A stretch of 64,000 nucleotides of DNA from Tubulanus polymorphus (lineage: Eukaryota > Nemertea > Palaeonemertea > Tubulaniformes > Tubulanidae), in NCBI RefSeq assembly GCF_964204645.1, contig NC_134026.1:12304450-12368449 (forward strand). The letters run 5' to 3'. The notes below the pieces were generated by a model. The model worked only from the letters and a program-made list of their open reading frames with translations. It had not been told where the DNA came from and searched no databases. The translations under genes were made by a program, and so were the position numbers. Position 1 is the stretch's first letter. Each line of letters opens with the position of its first letter. Positions 1-11,077 of the stretch are shown here, in pieces.

Positions 1-1104
1 TTAGTTTAAATTAACCATTATACAATATGATACATGACCAAATACACTGTTAATATGAAAAAGATCCATTATGCACACATTTGAAACATTTCAAACCAAG
101 TTTTATCATTAGAAAATTACGACACAACATTCGATCTCTCACTAGAGATCATCTTTTTGAATTTGCACACAGTGAGTTTCGTATCGTATTATCGTATTAT
201 CAATTCTCCGCACTTGAATGTGACTATTCTCCAAATACAAAGTTATTTTAGCAATGAAGTTTTAATTGTCATTATAAATGTTAACTATCCATATGGTAAA
301 CTTACTAACTTTTGGTAACTGACCTTAGATCATGGAATGGTCTCAGGAGGCCTGCTGGCCCACTCCTTATCTATACTACTAAAGAAATATACATTATAAG
401 AAGTAAAAAGTATATTAAAGTACTATTTATCTTTATATCGCGATAATTTGTGTACGTATGATTGAAAAACGATATTCTATGGAGTCCCATGGTACTTATG
501 ATTATTGTGTATAAAATCAATAATTAGCAACCTTCCACTGATACGAAGCGGCCTAAGTTTACATCCTACCATAATTTTCCTCGAAACTCTCTTATTTAAA
601 GGGTCGGTCTTATATGAAGAAAATATATGAAGGACATGTTCACAAGTTAACGAAGGCAAAATCTTCCCTAAAATTTCAAATTTTTACAAGCAAAGATAAT
701 ATACTTCATCCTTTTGGTGCAGAAAAAATGCATGTCCACAAATTTCTGTTAAAATATCCGGTCTCCCATAATGGAATACTCTATCAGAATCAATTCGAAC
801 TAATCAAAGCGAACCTGCCTTTAAGCGAACCTACATTGAATCATTATTCAACACTTTGTAAATTTTCATTCTATACAAACCAATTCACATGTCTAATATG
901 TGAATCATTTTTTTTGTTTCTTTTCGCCTGTAAATTACTTGTGTGCATGATGTGTGAGTGTGATGAATGTGATGTGGATGCTTCTGGGTAATACGGCTTA
1001 GATAGACTGTTTCAGTCTCTCCGTGTAGCCCCATTATTCTGTTACATTTTTCTTCGTTTAATCATACTTATTATATCGTCCAATAATGTAACATCGTAAT
1101 GAAA
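1..1104. other. AT-rich sequence, nothing recognised
   Basis: No coding signal, RNA gene or repeat was recognised. The open frame at 614-991 (125 codons, + strand) has no family resemblance, low-complexity composition and no supporting context, so I treat it as chance. Confidence 0.5.
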
Positions 1105-1840
1105 ATAGATTTCAATTTATCAATATAATCATATAATAATGAAAATCCTAGGTTATATTGAGTTTGAATTGTGCTCGCAATATTTTCATCAGTTACTGTG
1201 TCATATTCTAAACATATATTCGATAATTTATAACCCATATCTTTAACAACGCTAGATAGCACAATTTCATTAACAGGAGCAAATGTTATTTCGAATATAA
1301 TATCTTCTTGAATTGCATATTCCTATAAAGGTGCATTATTATTTATCAATTCAAAATCTAATGGGATTTTATATTTGCTTCCATAAATCTTCTTTATTGA
1401 ATTATCTGCAGCATTATCTACTTTATCATTAGCTTCTGATCTTAATTTATTTTGATTTAAGGATTGGATGCCTTGCAATATCATATTTTTTCTATTTTCT
1501 TTAGTTAACCATAAATCTTTATAATGCATAAATAAATTATAATCATCTAATGAAAAAACTGTTTCTGGACCAATCTTTATAATTAATCTTTTAATTAAAT
1601 ATCTTCCAACATTATCTACAACATAATTATTATCATGACCAGTTACTTTTATATCAGCTGATAAATACTATTTGGAACATAGAAAGTATTTTGATTTAAT
1701 CGAGGAATTCTTACATATAAAGTTTCATCAGGATTAATATTAGAAGGATTATGAGTAATTATATGACGAGATCTCTCTGCTTTAATTGCATTAGATATTC
1801 TAGAATTTTTAGAAGGATTTATATATCTACCACTCATTTA
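1105..1840 (-). pseudogene. MCP: Major capsid protein fragment (copy E)
   Basis: The N-terminal part of the Polinton major capsid protein. The frame opens with MSGRYINPSK and keeps VRIPRLNQNTFYVPNS, then the family hallmark HYKDLWLTKENRKNM and a GIQS segment. Relative to the copy C gene there is a 4-base loss near 1665 that shifts the frame, plus further small changes near 1320. The reading therefore splits into three short frames (1649-1837, 1323-1529, 1071-1262). The C-terminal third is absent. It is non-functional as it stands. Confidence 0.85.
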
Positions 1841-2207
1841 TTAAGAAATAAAATTACTTATTTATTTTCTATCATATTCACTAATCCAAAAATAATTGCA
1901 CTTACAACTGTAATTAAAAATAAAATTATATGTTCAGCGGCAAAACTAATAATATTTCCAGCAGATTTTAAAACAAAACTAACAATTGATGCAATAATTC
2001 CGGGTAATGCTGCAGCAGATTTTTTAGATAGTTCCCATAAATATTTTGCTAATTTTTTTAAACCATCTTTCACTTTAACTTGTATAGAATTATGATTTGG
2101 TGGTTTATCTGGTTTATTGGTAGTAGGCGTAGATTTTAATGAATTTGAAATAGCTAAACCAATTGTTGTAAATACCATAGTTGCAGCTGTTAGAATTGAA
2201 AGAATTG
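1105..2207 (-). mobile_element. Polinton fragment E: pieces of capsid and membrane-domain genes
   Basis: An isolated 1.1-kb piece of a Polinton. It is collinear with 41700-42840 of copy C: the C-terminal hydrophobic domain of the acidic protein (2207-1858) followed by the first two thirds of the major capsid protein (1840-1105). Both ends stop abruptly with no terminal repeat or target duplication visible. It is therefore a truncated remnant rather than an insertion in its own right. Its closest relative in the window is copy C, but small indels distinguish the two. Confidence 0.85.
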
Positions 2208-2223
2208 AACAAATAATGAACAA
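1858..2223 (-). pseudogene. Hydrophobic C-terminal domain of the acidic structural protein (copy E)
   Basis: This matches the last ~120 residues of the copy C gene at 42481-43898. It holds a transmembrane-like segment (ILSILTAATMVFTTIGLAIS), a polar proline-rich linker, then the conserved block KKLAKYLWELSKKSAAALPG with further hydrophobic stretches to the C-terminus. I recognise this domain as a recurrent, unnamed component of invertebrate Polintons (from memory). The 5' part is missing; the frame enters from unrelated sequence at about 2208. Function is unknown, and virion or membrane association is an inference from hydrophobicity. Confidence 0.7.
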
Positions 2224-3335
2224 TATTTTGATACTTTAATAAGCGGCTGAATAATTACAGCAACGCCCGATAATCTCTTTGTGAAATTGCCTGAATATCA
2301 AAACATCTGACACACGCGAACACGATAGAGTTGTTGTGAATTAATTAATTTGTAATGATCGATCTATTTTTTTTTATCAATCCATGTTTTTTTGAATTTT
2401 TCTCAATATTTTTTTATCTTTAAGTAGGGATTGACCCTGTTATTTATTTGGTTGGTAAATTTCGTTTGAATTTTTTGATTGAGTGTCCCTTACAAACCCA
2501 CCACACCTGCCGGGAACGAAACAGGGGGTTTGATTTTGAAATCGGAAATCGAAGTACAGCTATAGTTGTGTGATTGGCGGTCGAGTTTACATAATTTTTT
2601 GTTTTTATCGAAGTACATTATTGGGAAATTCGGTTCCGGTTCATTCAAACAATCTTACAACCAGTCTGAACGGGCAAGCGACTGATTGGGGTTATTTTTG
2701 GCTGCCTAATTTAATACATCGAAATTTTTTAAGTACCTATATTACAAGGTTGAAGATCCTTTTGTCCATTTTTATATTTTTTAAATCGTTTTCTACGTGT
2801 AAATAGTCCGATAGTTTAATGTTGTTTTTCCCGGGTAGATGTTGATGTAGAAGTCCTCTAAGTTGATTGTCCCGCGTCTTGACAAGATAGAAGCACATTT
2901 CGAAACGCAAATTATCCAGATGAATGTATGGTCCTGGGGTATCCGAAGTGTAGTTGTATGACAGCTCCGATGAGGATGGGTTTCTCCGTTAAGGGGTGCG
3001 CAGTTGGTACCTCATATCTGGTACTGGAGTTTGCTTAAAAGTAAAAGTTGCACACGGGGAACAGTTTTGTGTTCCTAATATACAGTGCATAGTTAGGTCC
3101 GTGGATGTGTCGCAATTAAACTGACAGAGCTATGCGCAAGACCGTCAGTAAGGCAGCGGCACAGACACGTGAATATTACATATGCGTTTGTACGTTTACG
3201 TATATAAGTCTTTCTCGGGTTTTATTTACAGTGTCACAATTGGGTTTTTGGTAGTTTTTAATGAGACTGTTGTCAAGGCAGTTCTATGCGTGTTGATAGA
3301 CCGTCATCCCTGTTCGATCTAAATCAGAACATGCC
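2224..3335. other. Intergenic, nothing recognised
   Basis: GC content rises here compared with the Polinton pieces. No coding, RNA or repeat signature was recognised. The open frames at 2570-2806 and 3286-3504 lack any family resemblance. Confidence 0.5.
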
Positions 3336-3898
3336 TCAAGTGTCAAAGTCAGGATATGCAGGTGTAACTGATAAAAATGACATAGGGTTTGATTCGTACA
3401 TTACGCTAATGGCGTCGATTGTCGTTCTGTTTACTGTATTCTGTCCGCTTGCGTCCAGATGTATAAGTATATCGTTAAGACTCCATATATGGAGATTTTG
3501 GTGAAGTATGATTTCTTGGTTTAGGCGATCTATTAGTGAGTTTTTGAAGTAAATTATACTGTTAATGCGGCCAGCAGCTGTCGCAAGATTATTATGTAGT
3601 AGTTTCCAATGAATATCACTAAATCGTCTATCAATATGTTTATTATATACTTCATTCCAAATTTCTGGCCAATTCAGATCGATATTTAACATTTCAGTAA
3701 TTTTCCTTTGCCCAATCGGTATGATTTGATGGAGATTTTTGAATAATAGAATTCTATAAATTTGGGATGATGCAATTTTCCCTATAGTACAATCTATATT
3801 ATCAAATTGGTCATAGATTTTTGGTAGATCACCAGGGTTCAAATTCTGGTCCGATAGAATTAGCTTCCAATGTTGCAGTATCGCGTTGTGTAAACGTG
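3336..3898 (-). pseudogene. Degenerate retroelement C-terminal fragment (LINE-like)
   Basis: An open stretch of about 190 codons. Its pattern (SQIYRILLFKN, later WPEIWNEVYNKHIDRRF, DIHWKLLHNNLATAAGRINS) resembles the region downstream of the reverse transcriptase in non-LTR retrotransposons, where a W-K-L-L-H...L-T motif precedes a zinc knuckle. The zinc knuckle cysteines are not seen. The first residues of the open frame come from the Polinton terminus at 3899, so the true upstream part is cut off by that insertion. The family assignment is an inference from a short pattern. Confidence 0.4.
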
Positions 3899-4039
3899 AG
3901 TAATTGGGAATATGGGCTTTCATACCAAAGGTCGAGATCGTAAGAAATAAAAATAAATTCTCGCACGCTCGAATTTATTTTCATTTCTTACGAGCTCGAC
4001 CCTTCGACCTTTGGTATGAAAGCCATATTCCCAATTACT
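3899..4039. repeat. Palindromic terminus of Polinton copy A
   Basis: An imperfect palindrome. The outer arm begins AGTAATTGGGAATATGGGC and the inner arm ends with its complement ATTCCCAATTACT. The axis is a 10-bp stem AAATAAATTC / GAATTTATTT around a TCGCACGCTC loop. The arms also share the CAAAGGTCGA block. It is the first part of the element's terminal repeat. Confidence 0.9.
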
Positions 4040-4131
4040 CCTTATAATATTCATATATATATATATCTATGAATAACATATATAAATGAATAACTTCTAA
4101 AATCAATTTTGATAAAAAAATATGTTATTAA

Positions 4132-4485
4132 ATGGAGAGTAAACAAGTACACAGTGAGAACAACAAATCATTTCTAGATAGAATAAAAGATACTACAAAT
4201 GTCAAATCAGTAGATTATAAATTTAAGAAGTTAAATGAACTAACAATTCATAAGAAATATTTAATTACAAATATTGATACAGTTACTTATAAATATGGAG
4301 ATAAATTAGTTATCCACTCAGAATATGAATGATTGAAAGGAAATAAATATAAATTCAGAACATATTTACCAGATAGATTTCATAGATTATCAAGTGAAGA
4401 TTTAGAAGAGTTATGTTCAGGTGATTTCTATTTCATATATAAAGGTAAGAATGAAAAAGGGCACCATGATATAGATTTCGAATGA
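4132..4485 (+). pseudogene. Small conserved Polinton protein (copy A), nonsense-interrupted
   Basis: Homologous over its full length to 15727-16080 of copy B. A TGA at 4330-4332 cuts the frame after 66 codons (NIDTVTYKYGDKLVIHSEYE then stop). The remaining 50 codons continue in the same frame to the natural end. The start ATG directly follows a T/A-rich box shared with copy B. Function is unknown; see the copy B entry for family remarks. Confidence 0.8.
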
Positions 4486-4502
4486 GAAAATATGTAAAAT
4501 AA

Positions 4503-5249
4503 ATGGTAGAATTAAAACAATATAGAATATTTGTTGATTCTAGAAAACTTACAAATTATAAATCTCATAATTTACTAGTACAATTAGATAGAGAATTTAA
4601 AAATTGTGTAGATTTAAAATTAGTAAATGTAAGTTTATGTAATTCTTTTTACAATATATCGAATAAAAGTCTTGATCATTTACCATTTTTAGTTCATGCT
4701 AGAAATTTGAATAAATGGTATCATCTATTTTTAAAACCTGGATTATATAATTTAGAAACATTAGCGCAAGAAATTAATAAAAGAGCTCGTTTAAAAGTGG
4801 GAGGGTCTGTTGGATTTGGAATTAAATTTTTAAAAAGTGATGTCAATAATAAAGTAAGAATAAAGTAAGCTAATGATGAACATCAATGTGTGGTTAAAAA
4901 ACCTATAGCTAAACTGTTAGGAATTAACCCAGATGTAAGGATACGTAATGCCGAAGCTACACCAAACTTAATGCCTTTTACACACTTTTATATTTATTGC
5001 AATTTAATTGACCATGTAAAAACTTTCGAAGCAACTAAAGATACAATTTGTAATTCTAGTATATTAAATATTTTACCACTAAAAAATGTTAAACAATTTG
5101 GAACACAAATAAATTATAATTTAGCTGAATGTGATTTCAAACCATGCATTCCACATTTTAATAACTTTAATTTAGAAATAAGAAATCATTATGGGTACTT
5201 AATTGATTTAAATAATTTTCCTGTAATTTATGAATTAGTTATAAGATGA
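4503..5249 (+). pseudogene. mCP: Minor capsid (penton-like) protein, copy A, one in-frame stop
   Basis: It aligns end to end with the copy B gene at 16098. The N-terminal half reads YRIFVDSRKLTNYKSHNLL. The C-terminal half keeps FTHFYIYCNLID and the terminal FPVIYELVIR, the ending copy B has lost. A stop at 4866-4868 splits it into 121 and about 119 codons, which share one frame. The conserved C-terminal pattern (YIYC-L-D ... LL-I-P ... I-NY) is what I recognise from Polinton and adintovirus penton-like proteins. The copy is non-functional without readthrough. Confidence 0.8.
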
Positions 5250-5273
5250 AGAGAGTAATTTTTTGATATATAA

Positions 5274-5579
5274 ATGAATATTATAGTAGGACCGAGTATA
5301 TGTTTTGGATTTGATTTTAAACATGGTAAAGAAATGAGAGTTAAACTAAATGATGTAATTACTGATATTAAAAGTAAATCATTAATTAAAGCATCAATGA
5401 TTAATAAAGAAAATTATAATGTAGAAAAAGTAATTGATTTAATTAAAACATCTTTAGAATATTATGAATTAAATGAAGATGGAATTATTGATGATATTAA
5501 AAACATATTATCTAAAATATATGATAATCATAAAAGAAGTAATGAAATAAATGTTGAAATAATTATTAATAATTATTAA
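5274..5579 (+). CDS. Small conserved Polinton protein of unknown function (copy A)
   Basis: 101 codons, opening MNIIVGPSICFGFDFKHGKE and rich in Lys, Asp, Asn and Ile. It matches 16866-17114 (copy B) and 46391-46729 (copy C). The copy C version runs 112 codons, with a slightly longer C-terminus, so this one ends a few residues early. There is no membrane segment and no motif I can name. It lies 24 bp after the penton-like gene, with the ATG placed directly after a T-run/TATAA box. Confidence 0.65.
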   Translation: MNIIVGPSICFGFDFKHGKEMRVKLNDVITDIKSKSLIKASMINKENYNVEKVIDLIKTSLEYYELNEDGIIDDIKNILSKIYDNHKRSNEINVEIIINNY

Positions 5580-5625
5580 TTAAGTTAACTAAATATTTTG
5601 AAGATCGTATTTTTTTGATTAATAA

Positions 5626-5856
5626 ATGAGTGATAATAAGTGGATAATAAATGGATTATATAATGGAGCATTATTATCAGTTGGAACTGTTGGTTATACA
5701 ATGGTATTAAAAAAAGTATTTAGAATGGGAAGTATTAATGTTTATAGATTTGATATTAATGATATTTTAAAATTAACGTTAGCAGTTACTTTATCTAATT
5801 TAACAATTGATTATTTGAAAAAACAAAAAATATATTCCTCCTATATAAATGTATAA
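5626..5856 (+). CDS. Small membrane protein (copy A)
   Basis: 76 codons. The conserved core is WIINGLYNGALLSVGTVGY followed by a charged Lys/Arg patch and a second hydrophobic stretch (ILKLTLAVTLSNLTIDYL). That suggests two membrane-associated segments. The order and spacing are the same in copies B (17208) and C (46387, - strand), but only copy A is free of stops and frameshifts. Its last residues (KIYSSYINV) differ from the KYIPPI ending of the others. Similar small hydrophobic proteins occur in other invertebrate Polintons (recollection). Function is unknown. Confidence 0.65.
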   Translation: MSDNKWIINGLYNGALLSVGTVGYTMVLKKVFRMGSINVYRFDINDILKLTLAVTLSNLTIDYLKKQKIYSSYINV

Positions 5857-5872
5857 TTTTTTTGCTAAATAA

Positions 5873-6270
5873 ATGGCATCTATTATGGGATCGGCAATTG
5901 TTAACGCTTTAGCATTTACTGGTGGCGGATATTTGTTTAAGCGTATTGATAAAAAGAGTTCATTAGGAGAACAAAGAAGACATAACATAGCATTAGAGAA
6001 ATACAATAAAGCGGCAGAAGAATATAAAGAAAAAAGACAAAATTATATGGATTACATCAATAAAGAATTATATAATCAGAATATTTCACATAGTCGATGA
6101 TGCAATGAGTTTATATAAGGCAGTAAGTAACAAATAAAGAAAAATTACATCTATACAAACCTAAATTATCGGATTATTAAACCCCAAGTAGTGAACAACA
6201 GAAATATGAAATAATTTGGAGTTTAGGTAGAACTGTTATTGTTATATTTGTAGCATATAAATTTACAAAT
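5873..6270 (+). pseudogene. Conserved Polinton protein with N-terminal hydrophobic segment (copy A), frameshifted
   Basis: Corresponds to 17454-17876. The first 75 codons are intact (IVNALAFTGGGYLFK, then GEQRRHNIALEKYNKAAEEY). The frame breaks near 6095 through a small deletion, so the remainder (region of NKEKLHLYKPKLSDYY) lies in other frames with stops. The N-terminus also lacks a few residues present in copy B. Confidence 0.75.
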
Positions 6271-6293
6271 TAGTAATTTTCTTTTCTAAATAA

Positions 6294-6611
6294 ATGGATG
6301 ATAAAGGTGATAATGTTGATATTATTCCTCATGATATAAATAAAACTAAATTAAAAATATATTTGGAAAAACAAATATTAGAATTTGAAAATGATTTAAA
6401 AGTTTAAAAGAAAAAATATTTGAAAAGCAAAATTATATATTATTTTATTATAAGCGGTTAGTTACAATTAGTTCGGTGATAACATTTTTAGCAATATTCT
6501 CACCATTAACTCCTTTAGCTATATCAATTAGTGTGTTAGGATTAAGTTCAAGTGTTTTAACCGGAATAAGTTCAAAATTGAATATAAAAAGTAATAAAGA
6601 AAAAATAAAAT
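6294..6611 (+). pseudogene. Truncated two-segment membrane protein (copy A)
   Basis: It begins ATGGATGATAAAGGTGATAA after a T-rich/TAAATAA box and matches the 144-codon gene at 17897. A stop near 6406 and small indels break it, and homology ends at about 6611, where Polinton sequence gives way to unrelated DNA. This marks the truncation point of copy A. Confidence 0.75.
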
Positions 6612-7936
6612 CTAAGACAGCTGCGAAGCAGCGATAACGGGTTTTCTGAGCAGGCGTGCTATTCATAATTTGAAAAGTGGATAATAGAAATATATCAATG
6701 CGGGATACGCATTTGATGTGTCAAGTCACACCAATACGGTTTAAAATAACATAATTTATAGTTATAGTCAAATTGTGGGTTACTCGGCTCGTTTAGTTGT
6801 CTGTGGAGTCGAGTAGATTGGTTACCCGTCTGTAACATTGGTTACGGAAACGACTCGTCAGCTTGATGAGTTGTATGTATTATGATTGTGAGCCACCTGC
6901 ATTTTCCGAAATAATGTTCATAGAATTATTTGAAGGGACGATTGAAATCAATTATCAACGTGCATCTGAATATGTAATAGTCCTTGGTAACTTTCCGTTG
7001 GAGAGGGCATAGAAAAGATTTTGAAATTATTTAATTAAAATATAAATTTTATTTATGAAAAATAAACTGTTATGGTCAGTACAAATTGAAAATGCATAGT
7101 GTATTTTTAAGAACATGCTTACATATCTTACAGAATACATCACGTACATTTGAATTTTATAAGTGATGGGTAAAAATCGACGTGTGACAGAAAAATTGTA
7201 GTTAATTATTTAACAACATCGAAATATGTGCTCTCTTTTTAAACTAATGGAGAGATACGCAATTAATCACATGGCCTGTATTAAAAGATAGAACATACAA
7301 GTTGGATATTTATAAGTCGAAACATGTGAACAGAAACTAAAACTTTGATGTCAGTGACCAGTATGGAATTACACAACGAGAATTGGCTTTAAACTCAACA
7401 AACATTATTAAAGAATGTTTCAAACAAAATGCTTTATATAACAACATGAATAAACTTGTTTAACAAAACAAGAGAGTACATTTTGAACTTTTGAATGGTC
7501 GAACCCCATTTATTCACAGTAACCTGTGATTTGGCGATTCTCGGAGCCACCCTTCTTGATGACGTCACTAACAAGTGGTCACGGCACTAGCATTGAGTGT
7601 CGCTTATTCTCAGACCTTATAGAAATATCAGTCAGCAGAGTCATGTTCTTAAGATCATAGAGTGTATACAGTGTAATTGAATTTGAATTGGTGCGGTGGC
7701 GCTCTCATTGCGGAAGTTTTTGTCATTCCGAATTTTCAGTCGGCGACGGACGTTTATCGACAAACTCGTTCCCGTGCATTTTTATCTCTGTTTCAGCGCA
7801 CAGCCCCTCTACCATCAATGCCTAACCCCTGTTCGACCAACTTTGGGCGTTTTCCTTCGGTATCTGTATCTGTCTGTATAGTTGCTTGTAGTCCTTAACA
7901 GGCTCAGTTGCAACGAAGCGGAGTGCGCAGAGAGTT
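6612..7936. other. Intergenic / possible 3' flank of LINE alpha
   Basis: No coding family was recognised. The last few hundred bases before 7937 may be the 3' untranslated region of LINE alpha, which is transcribed leftward. I see no poly(A) or short tandem tail that fixes its end. The open frames around 7677-7898 have no family resemblance. Confidence 0.4.
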
Positions 7937-10060
7937 TTACTGCTGCGACATGCGCTTGTTGATCATTAGCCGAAATTGATCAACAGTGCTTGACTGGATG
8001 AGTTCCTCGTCCAGATAATTCCAGTCCAGGGCTGTTTGCACGAAAAACGACTGTCTATATTGCTCAGTCTTAGCAGTTGGGATGACGAAGGGTTTGCTAT
8101 TGTTTCTTACTGAGCGATCTACAATGTTTGCAGCTGAATAGTCAACAAACTTTTTAGCTCTAACAGAACGTCGCCCTGGCCTAACTGGTGTCAGGAAGCT
8201 GGTAACGGGAATTGCCAGGACCAACCCTTCCACTACCCGGAACATAAAAGTGAGTCGGAGCTGTTTCCGTCGGTCCTCCGGGCTTGGTAGTTGTAGGTCA
8301 TGGATCATCTTGGTCACGGACTCCGGAGTTCTGGTGTGGTAGTCCTTTTTAATAAAACGGGCTGCACTACGCTGGACTCTCTCAACGCTGTCAGTGTCTC
8401 GCTTGGTGTGCGGATCCCAAACAACTGATCCATACTCTAGTATGGGACGGACAAGTGCGATATAGGGCTGTCTTCCTGCACTGCTCCGGGCAGTTTGTGA
8501 GATTTCTGCGGAGGAAACCAAGACTACAGTTGGCTTTCTTAGTAACGGTGTTCACATGGGTCAGCCACTTTAGGTCCTCGGATAGTTCAACGCCTAGATA
8601 TGGGTTGCTCTTCACCTGTTTGAGCACTGTGTTGTCCAGTGTGTAGAAGTAGGATGACTTATTCCGGATTGACAGGATATGGTATTTCTTGGCGTTAAAC
8701 TTCATCCCCCAGTCAACAGCCCATTGTTCCAGGTTCTGGAGGTCGTCTTGGAGTGTGTGTGATGGTCTGCCATCTTGTGAATTGTCCTATATAGGAGGCA
8801 GTCGTCCGCAAACAGGCGGACCTGGGATTTCACACGTTCCGGCAGGTCGTTTATATGGCAGAGGAAGAGAAGAGGTCCTAAAACTGTGCCTTGCGGCACA
8901 CCGGAATCCACCGATACCTCATCTGAGTTCTCGCCATCAAGTACTACCCTCATGGTGCGTTCGGTTAGAAAGCTGGTTAGCCACGCATGTACAGGTCCTG
9001 TTATCCCATAGCTGGTCAGCTTGGAGAGGAGTTTTCTGTGTGGGACGGTGTCGAACGCCTTGCTGAAGTCCAATATGGCGACATCTACTTGTTTGCCTTT
9101 GTCGTAGGACATTGCGAGGTCGTTCACTGTTGTCACTAGTTGCGTCTCGCAAGAGAAACCTGCACGAAAACCGTGGTTGAGTGAGGTGAGTATATTGTAT
9201 TTCTGAAGGTGGTCCATGATGTGACTGAATACAATATGTTCTAGCATCTTGCATGAGACTGAGGTGAGGGACATTGGTCGGTAGTTAGCTGGGTCATGCT
9301 TGTCCCCTTTCTTGAAGATGCAGGATACATTGGCTCTCCGCCAGTCACTCGGGAGTAGTCCTGTGTCGATCGACCTCTGGAAAATACACGTCATTGCTGG
9401 TGCCAATATTTCCGCACAGTTCTTGAGTATGATATTTGGTATGGCATCCGGTCCTACGGCTTTGTTGATATTGATGGCCCGCATCAGTTTTTCCACGCCT
9501 GGAATTGTTATTCCTAGGTGGCCGATTTCAGGATACTGCTTTCTGGTCCGGGGCGGAGGCGCACAACTATCACGAGTGAAAACAGACTGGAACTGTTTGA
9601 CCAGTAGCTGGGCTTTTCCTTTGGTGTCACTCACGAGTTTGCTGCCATTACGGATCGGAGACACACCAACATTATCTTGCTTCTTTCTTTTTATGTAGTT
9701 CCAGAAAGGTTTATTGTTCTTCTGGGCCAGGCCTTCCTCGATAGTTGAATTAATGTAGTTCAATTCTGCTCTACGAATTTCATTACGGCAGATTTTCTGG
9801 TAATGGTTGAAGTTTTTCCAGTTCTTAGTCTTCTTAGCTTTTGAATAAAGTCGCCGTTTTCTGTTCAACAACTTTTTAATGTTCGGTGTTATCCATGGCG
9901 GACTATTATTCGGGCGGCTCATCTTCGAAGAGATGAATTTGTCAACTGTGTTTGAAATCGATGATTTGAACTTTGACCACATGGTTTCAGGGTCGGCGTC
10001 ATCCTCGTATGACTGTACGACCTCCTCAGACATCCTTGACAGATCAGTGGAAATACTAGT
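7937..10060 (-). pseudogene. LINE alpha: reverse transcriptase and C-terminal domain
   Basis: The RT core runs from about 9560 to 8760. Motifs: GPDAIPNIILK, ANYRPMSLTS, LDFSKAFDTVPH, GVPQGTVLGPLLF and the catalytic LFADDCLLYR. Downstream, in a shifted frame (8705-8391), are the thumb residues YLGVELSEDLKW. In a third frame (8521-7937) is the typical C-terminal block RPILEYGSVVWDPHTK ... FFVQTALDWNYLDEEL. Two frameshifts (near 8710 and 8450) and the upstream nonsense codon make it inactive. Confidence 0.88.
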
Positions 10061-11070
10061 TCAGTCTGCCTTTTTCCACAGACGATATTTCCTAGGTGCC
10101 GTGAGGGTGCGGCTTGGTTTCAGATCCATATCTGTGACAACAATGCTATGGTCAGAAATTCCAGGAATCGATGATGAGTTTTTTACAAGCGTCGGATTCG
10201 AAGTGAAGACTAAGTCCAGGGTAGCATCTTCTCTCGTAGGTTCTGCATGGACTTGGGTTAGTTGAGCTAGTGATGTGGTGTCGACGAGTTGTTGTTGGAC
10301 GTCTTTCTGCGGTGCTGAATTGACCACGGTACCAGTTTCCCAGTCTATATCGGGACAGTTAAAGTATCCAGCTAGTATCATATCCTTGGAATTTGGAGAA
10401 TTGTTGAGTTTATCAAGTGAATTAGATAGCTCGGTGACATCGCGTTCGCATCTCTTGGGCATGTAGAACGATCCTATGTGGAGGTCTTTCCGCTTCTCCA
10501 GTTTCACCTTCACCCACAACAATTCACCTTTCCCTTTTAGACTCGGTTCTTCCTCCGATATGAGGTTTTGGTGTACTAGGGTGAACAATCCACCCCCTAG
10601 TGAGCTACGGTCAGCACGGTATGCAGTATAGTTAGCTACTTCGCTCGATTTGATGTTACTATTAAGCCAGGATTCACATCCACATATCACATCTGGTTTA
10701 ATATAGTTAATAACAGCTGCCAATTCTGCTGACTTGTTAACTATGCTATGGCAATTCACGGTCATCAGTCTTAGGTTCCGTTTTCCTTTCGCTGGTAGCT
10801 GGTAAACCGATGAAGTTGATGAACGCAGGCGTCTTCGGTCAGTGGTGTTATGCAAGCTGTGGCTGGTGGTTGATGATCTCGGGCTACTCGTAAACAGTGG
10901 TGTCAGAGCAGGAGTTAAGTTGAACGAGTCAATTGAACTGTCTGTAAGAGGAGTATAGAAGTTAACACTCTGATCAATCTCATAGCTGTGAAATGTGAAG
11001 CTTGCGCAATTTATACTGTCGCATTTATAACACATCCACTGGACATTAGGCCTGTTGAGGAGTTCATAAT
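10061..11070 (-). pseudogene. LINE alpha: PHD-finger remainder and AP-like endonuclease
   Basis: The protein starts inside the PHD finger (MCYKCDSINC supplies its last cysteine pair). A Ser/Thr-rich linker follows, then an exonuclease-endonuclease-phosphatase domain: LRLMTVNCHSIVNKSAEL, DVICGCESWLN, ILAGYFNCPDIDW and GISDHSIV. In active relatives the GYFN block is normally GDFN, so one catalytic Asp appears changed to Tyr. The frame ends at a TGA at about 10061. The same frame continues into the reverse transcriptase, consistent with a single Trp-to-stop nonsense mutation rather than two separate genes. Confidence 0.8.
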
Positions 11071-11071
11071 C

Positions 11072-11077
11072 AGCAGT
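11072..11077. repeat. Target-site duplication AGCAGT, left flank of Polinton B
   Basis: Six bases directly before the 5'-AGTAATAGGG terminus. The identical six bases follow the other terminus at 28709-28714. A 6-bp duplication is characteristic of Polinton integrase. Confidence 0.93.

Larger units (their letters stand above)
3899..6611 (+). mobile_element. Polinton copy A: left end only, polymerase deleted
   Basis: It starts with the typical 5'-AGTAAT terminus, here forming a 141-bp palindrome, followed by the subterminal sequence shared with copies B and C. Genes then follow in the order seen in copy B after the polymerase: small conserved protein, penton-like protein, and four small proteins. 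DNA polymerase B is missing, and homology stops near 6611 inside the sixth gene. No right terminus exists in the window. The candidate target duplication on the left would be AACGTG (3893-3898), which cannot be verified. Confidence 0.9.
7937..11077 (-). mobile_element. LINE alpha, 3' section (CR1/L2-like non-LTR retrotransposon)
   Basis: This is the 3' part of a non-LTR retrotransposon: the rest of the PHD finger, an apurinic-type endonuclease, the reverse transcriptase and a C-terminal domain. Its 5' part is at 28709-29057. The two are separated by Polinton copy B, which carries a 6-bp duplication (AGCAGT at 11072-11077 and 28709-28714). Reading leftward, the PHD cysteine pattern broken at 28715 resumes here (MCYKCDS at about 11035). 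This shows one element was split. Clade assignment is from domain order and motif style only. Confidence 0.85.

Noticed and set aside
614-991. 125-codon open frame near the left edge
   Set aside because: No family resemblance, skewed composition and no neighbouring gene context; likely chance.
7677-7898. Overlapping open frames left of LINE alpha
   Set aside because: No recognisable protein; position fits LINE 3' untranslated or unrelated sequence.
8689-9698. Open frames on the + strand opposite the LINE alpha reverse transcriptase
   Set aside because: They are antisense shadows of the RT coding strand.
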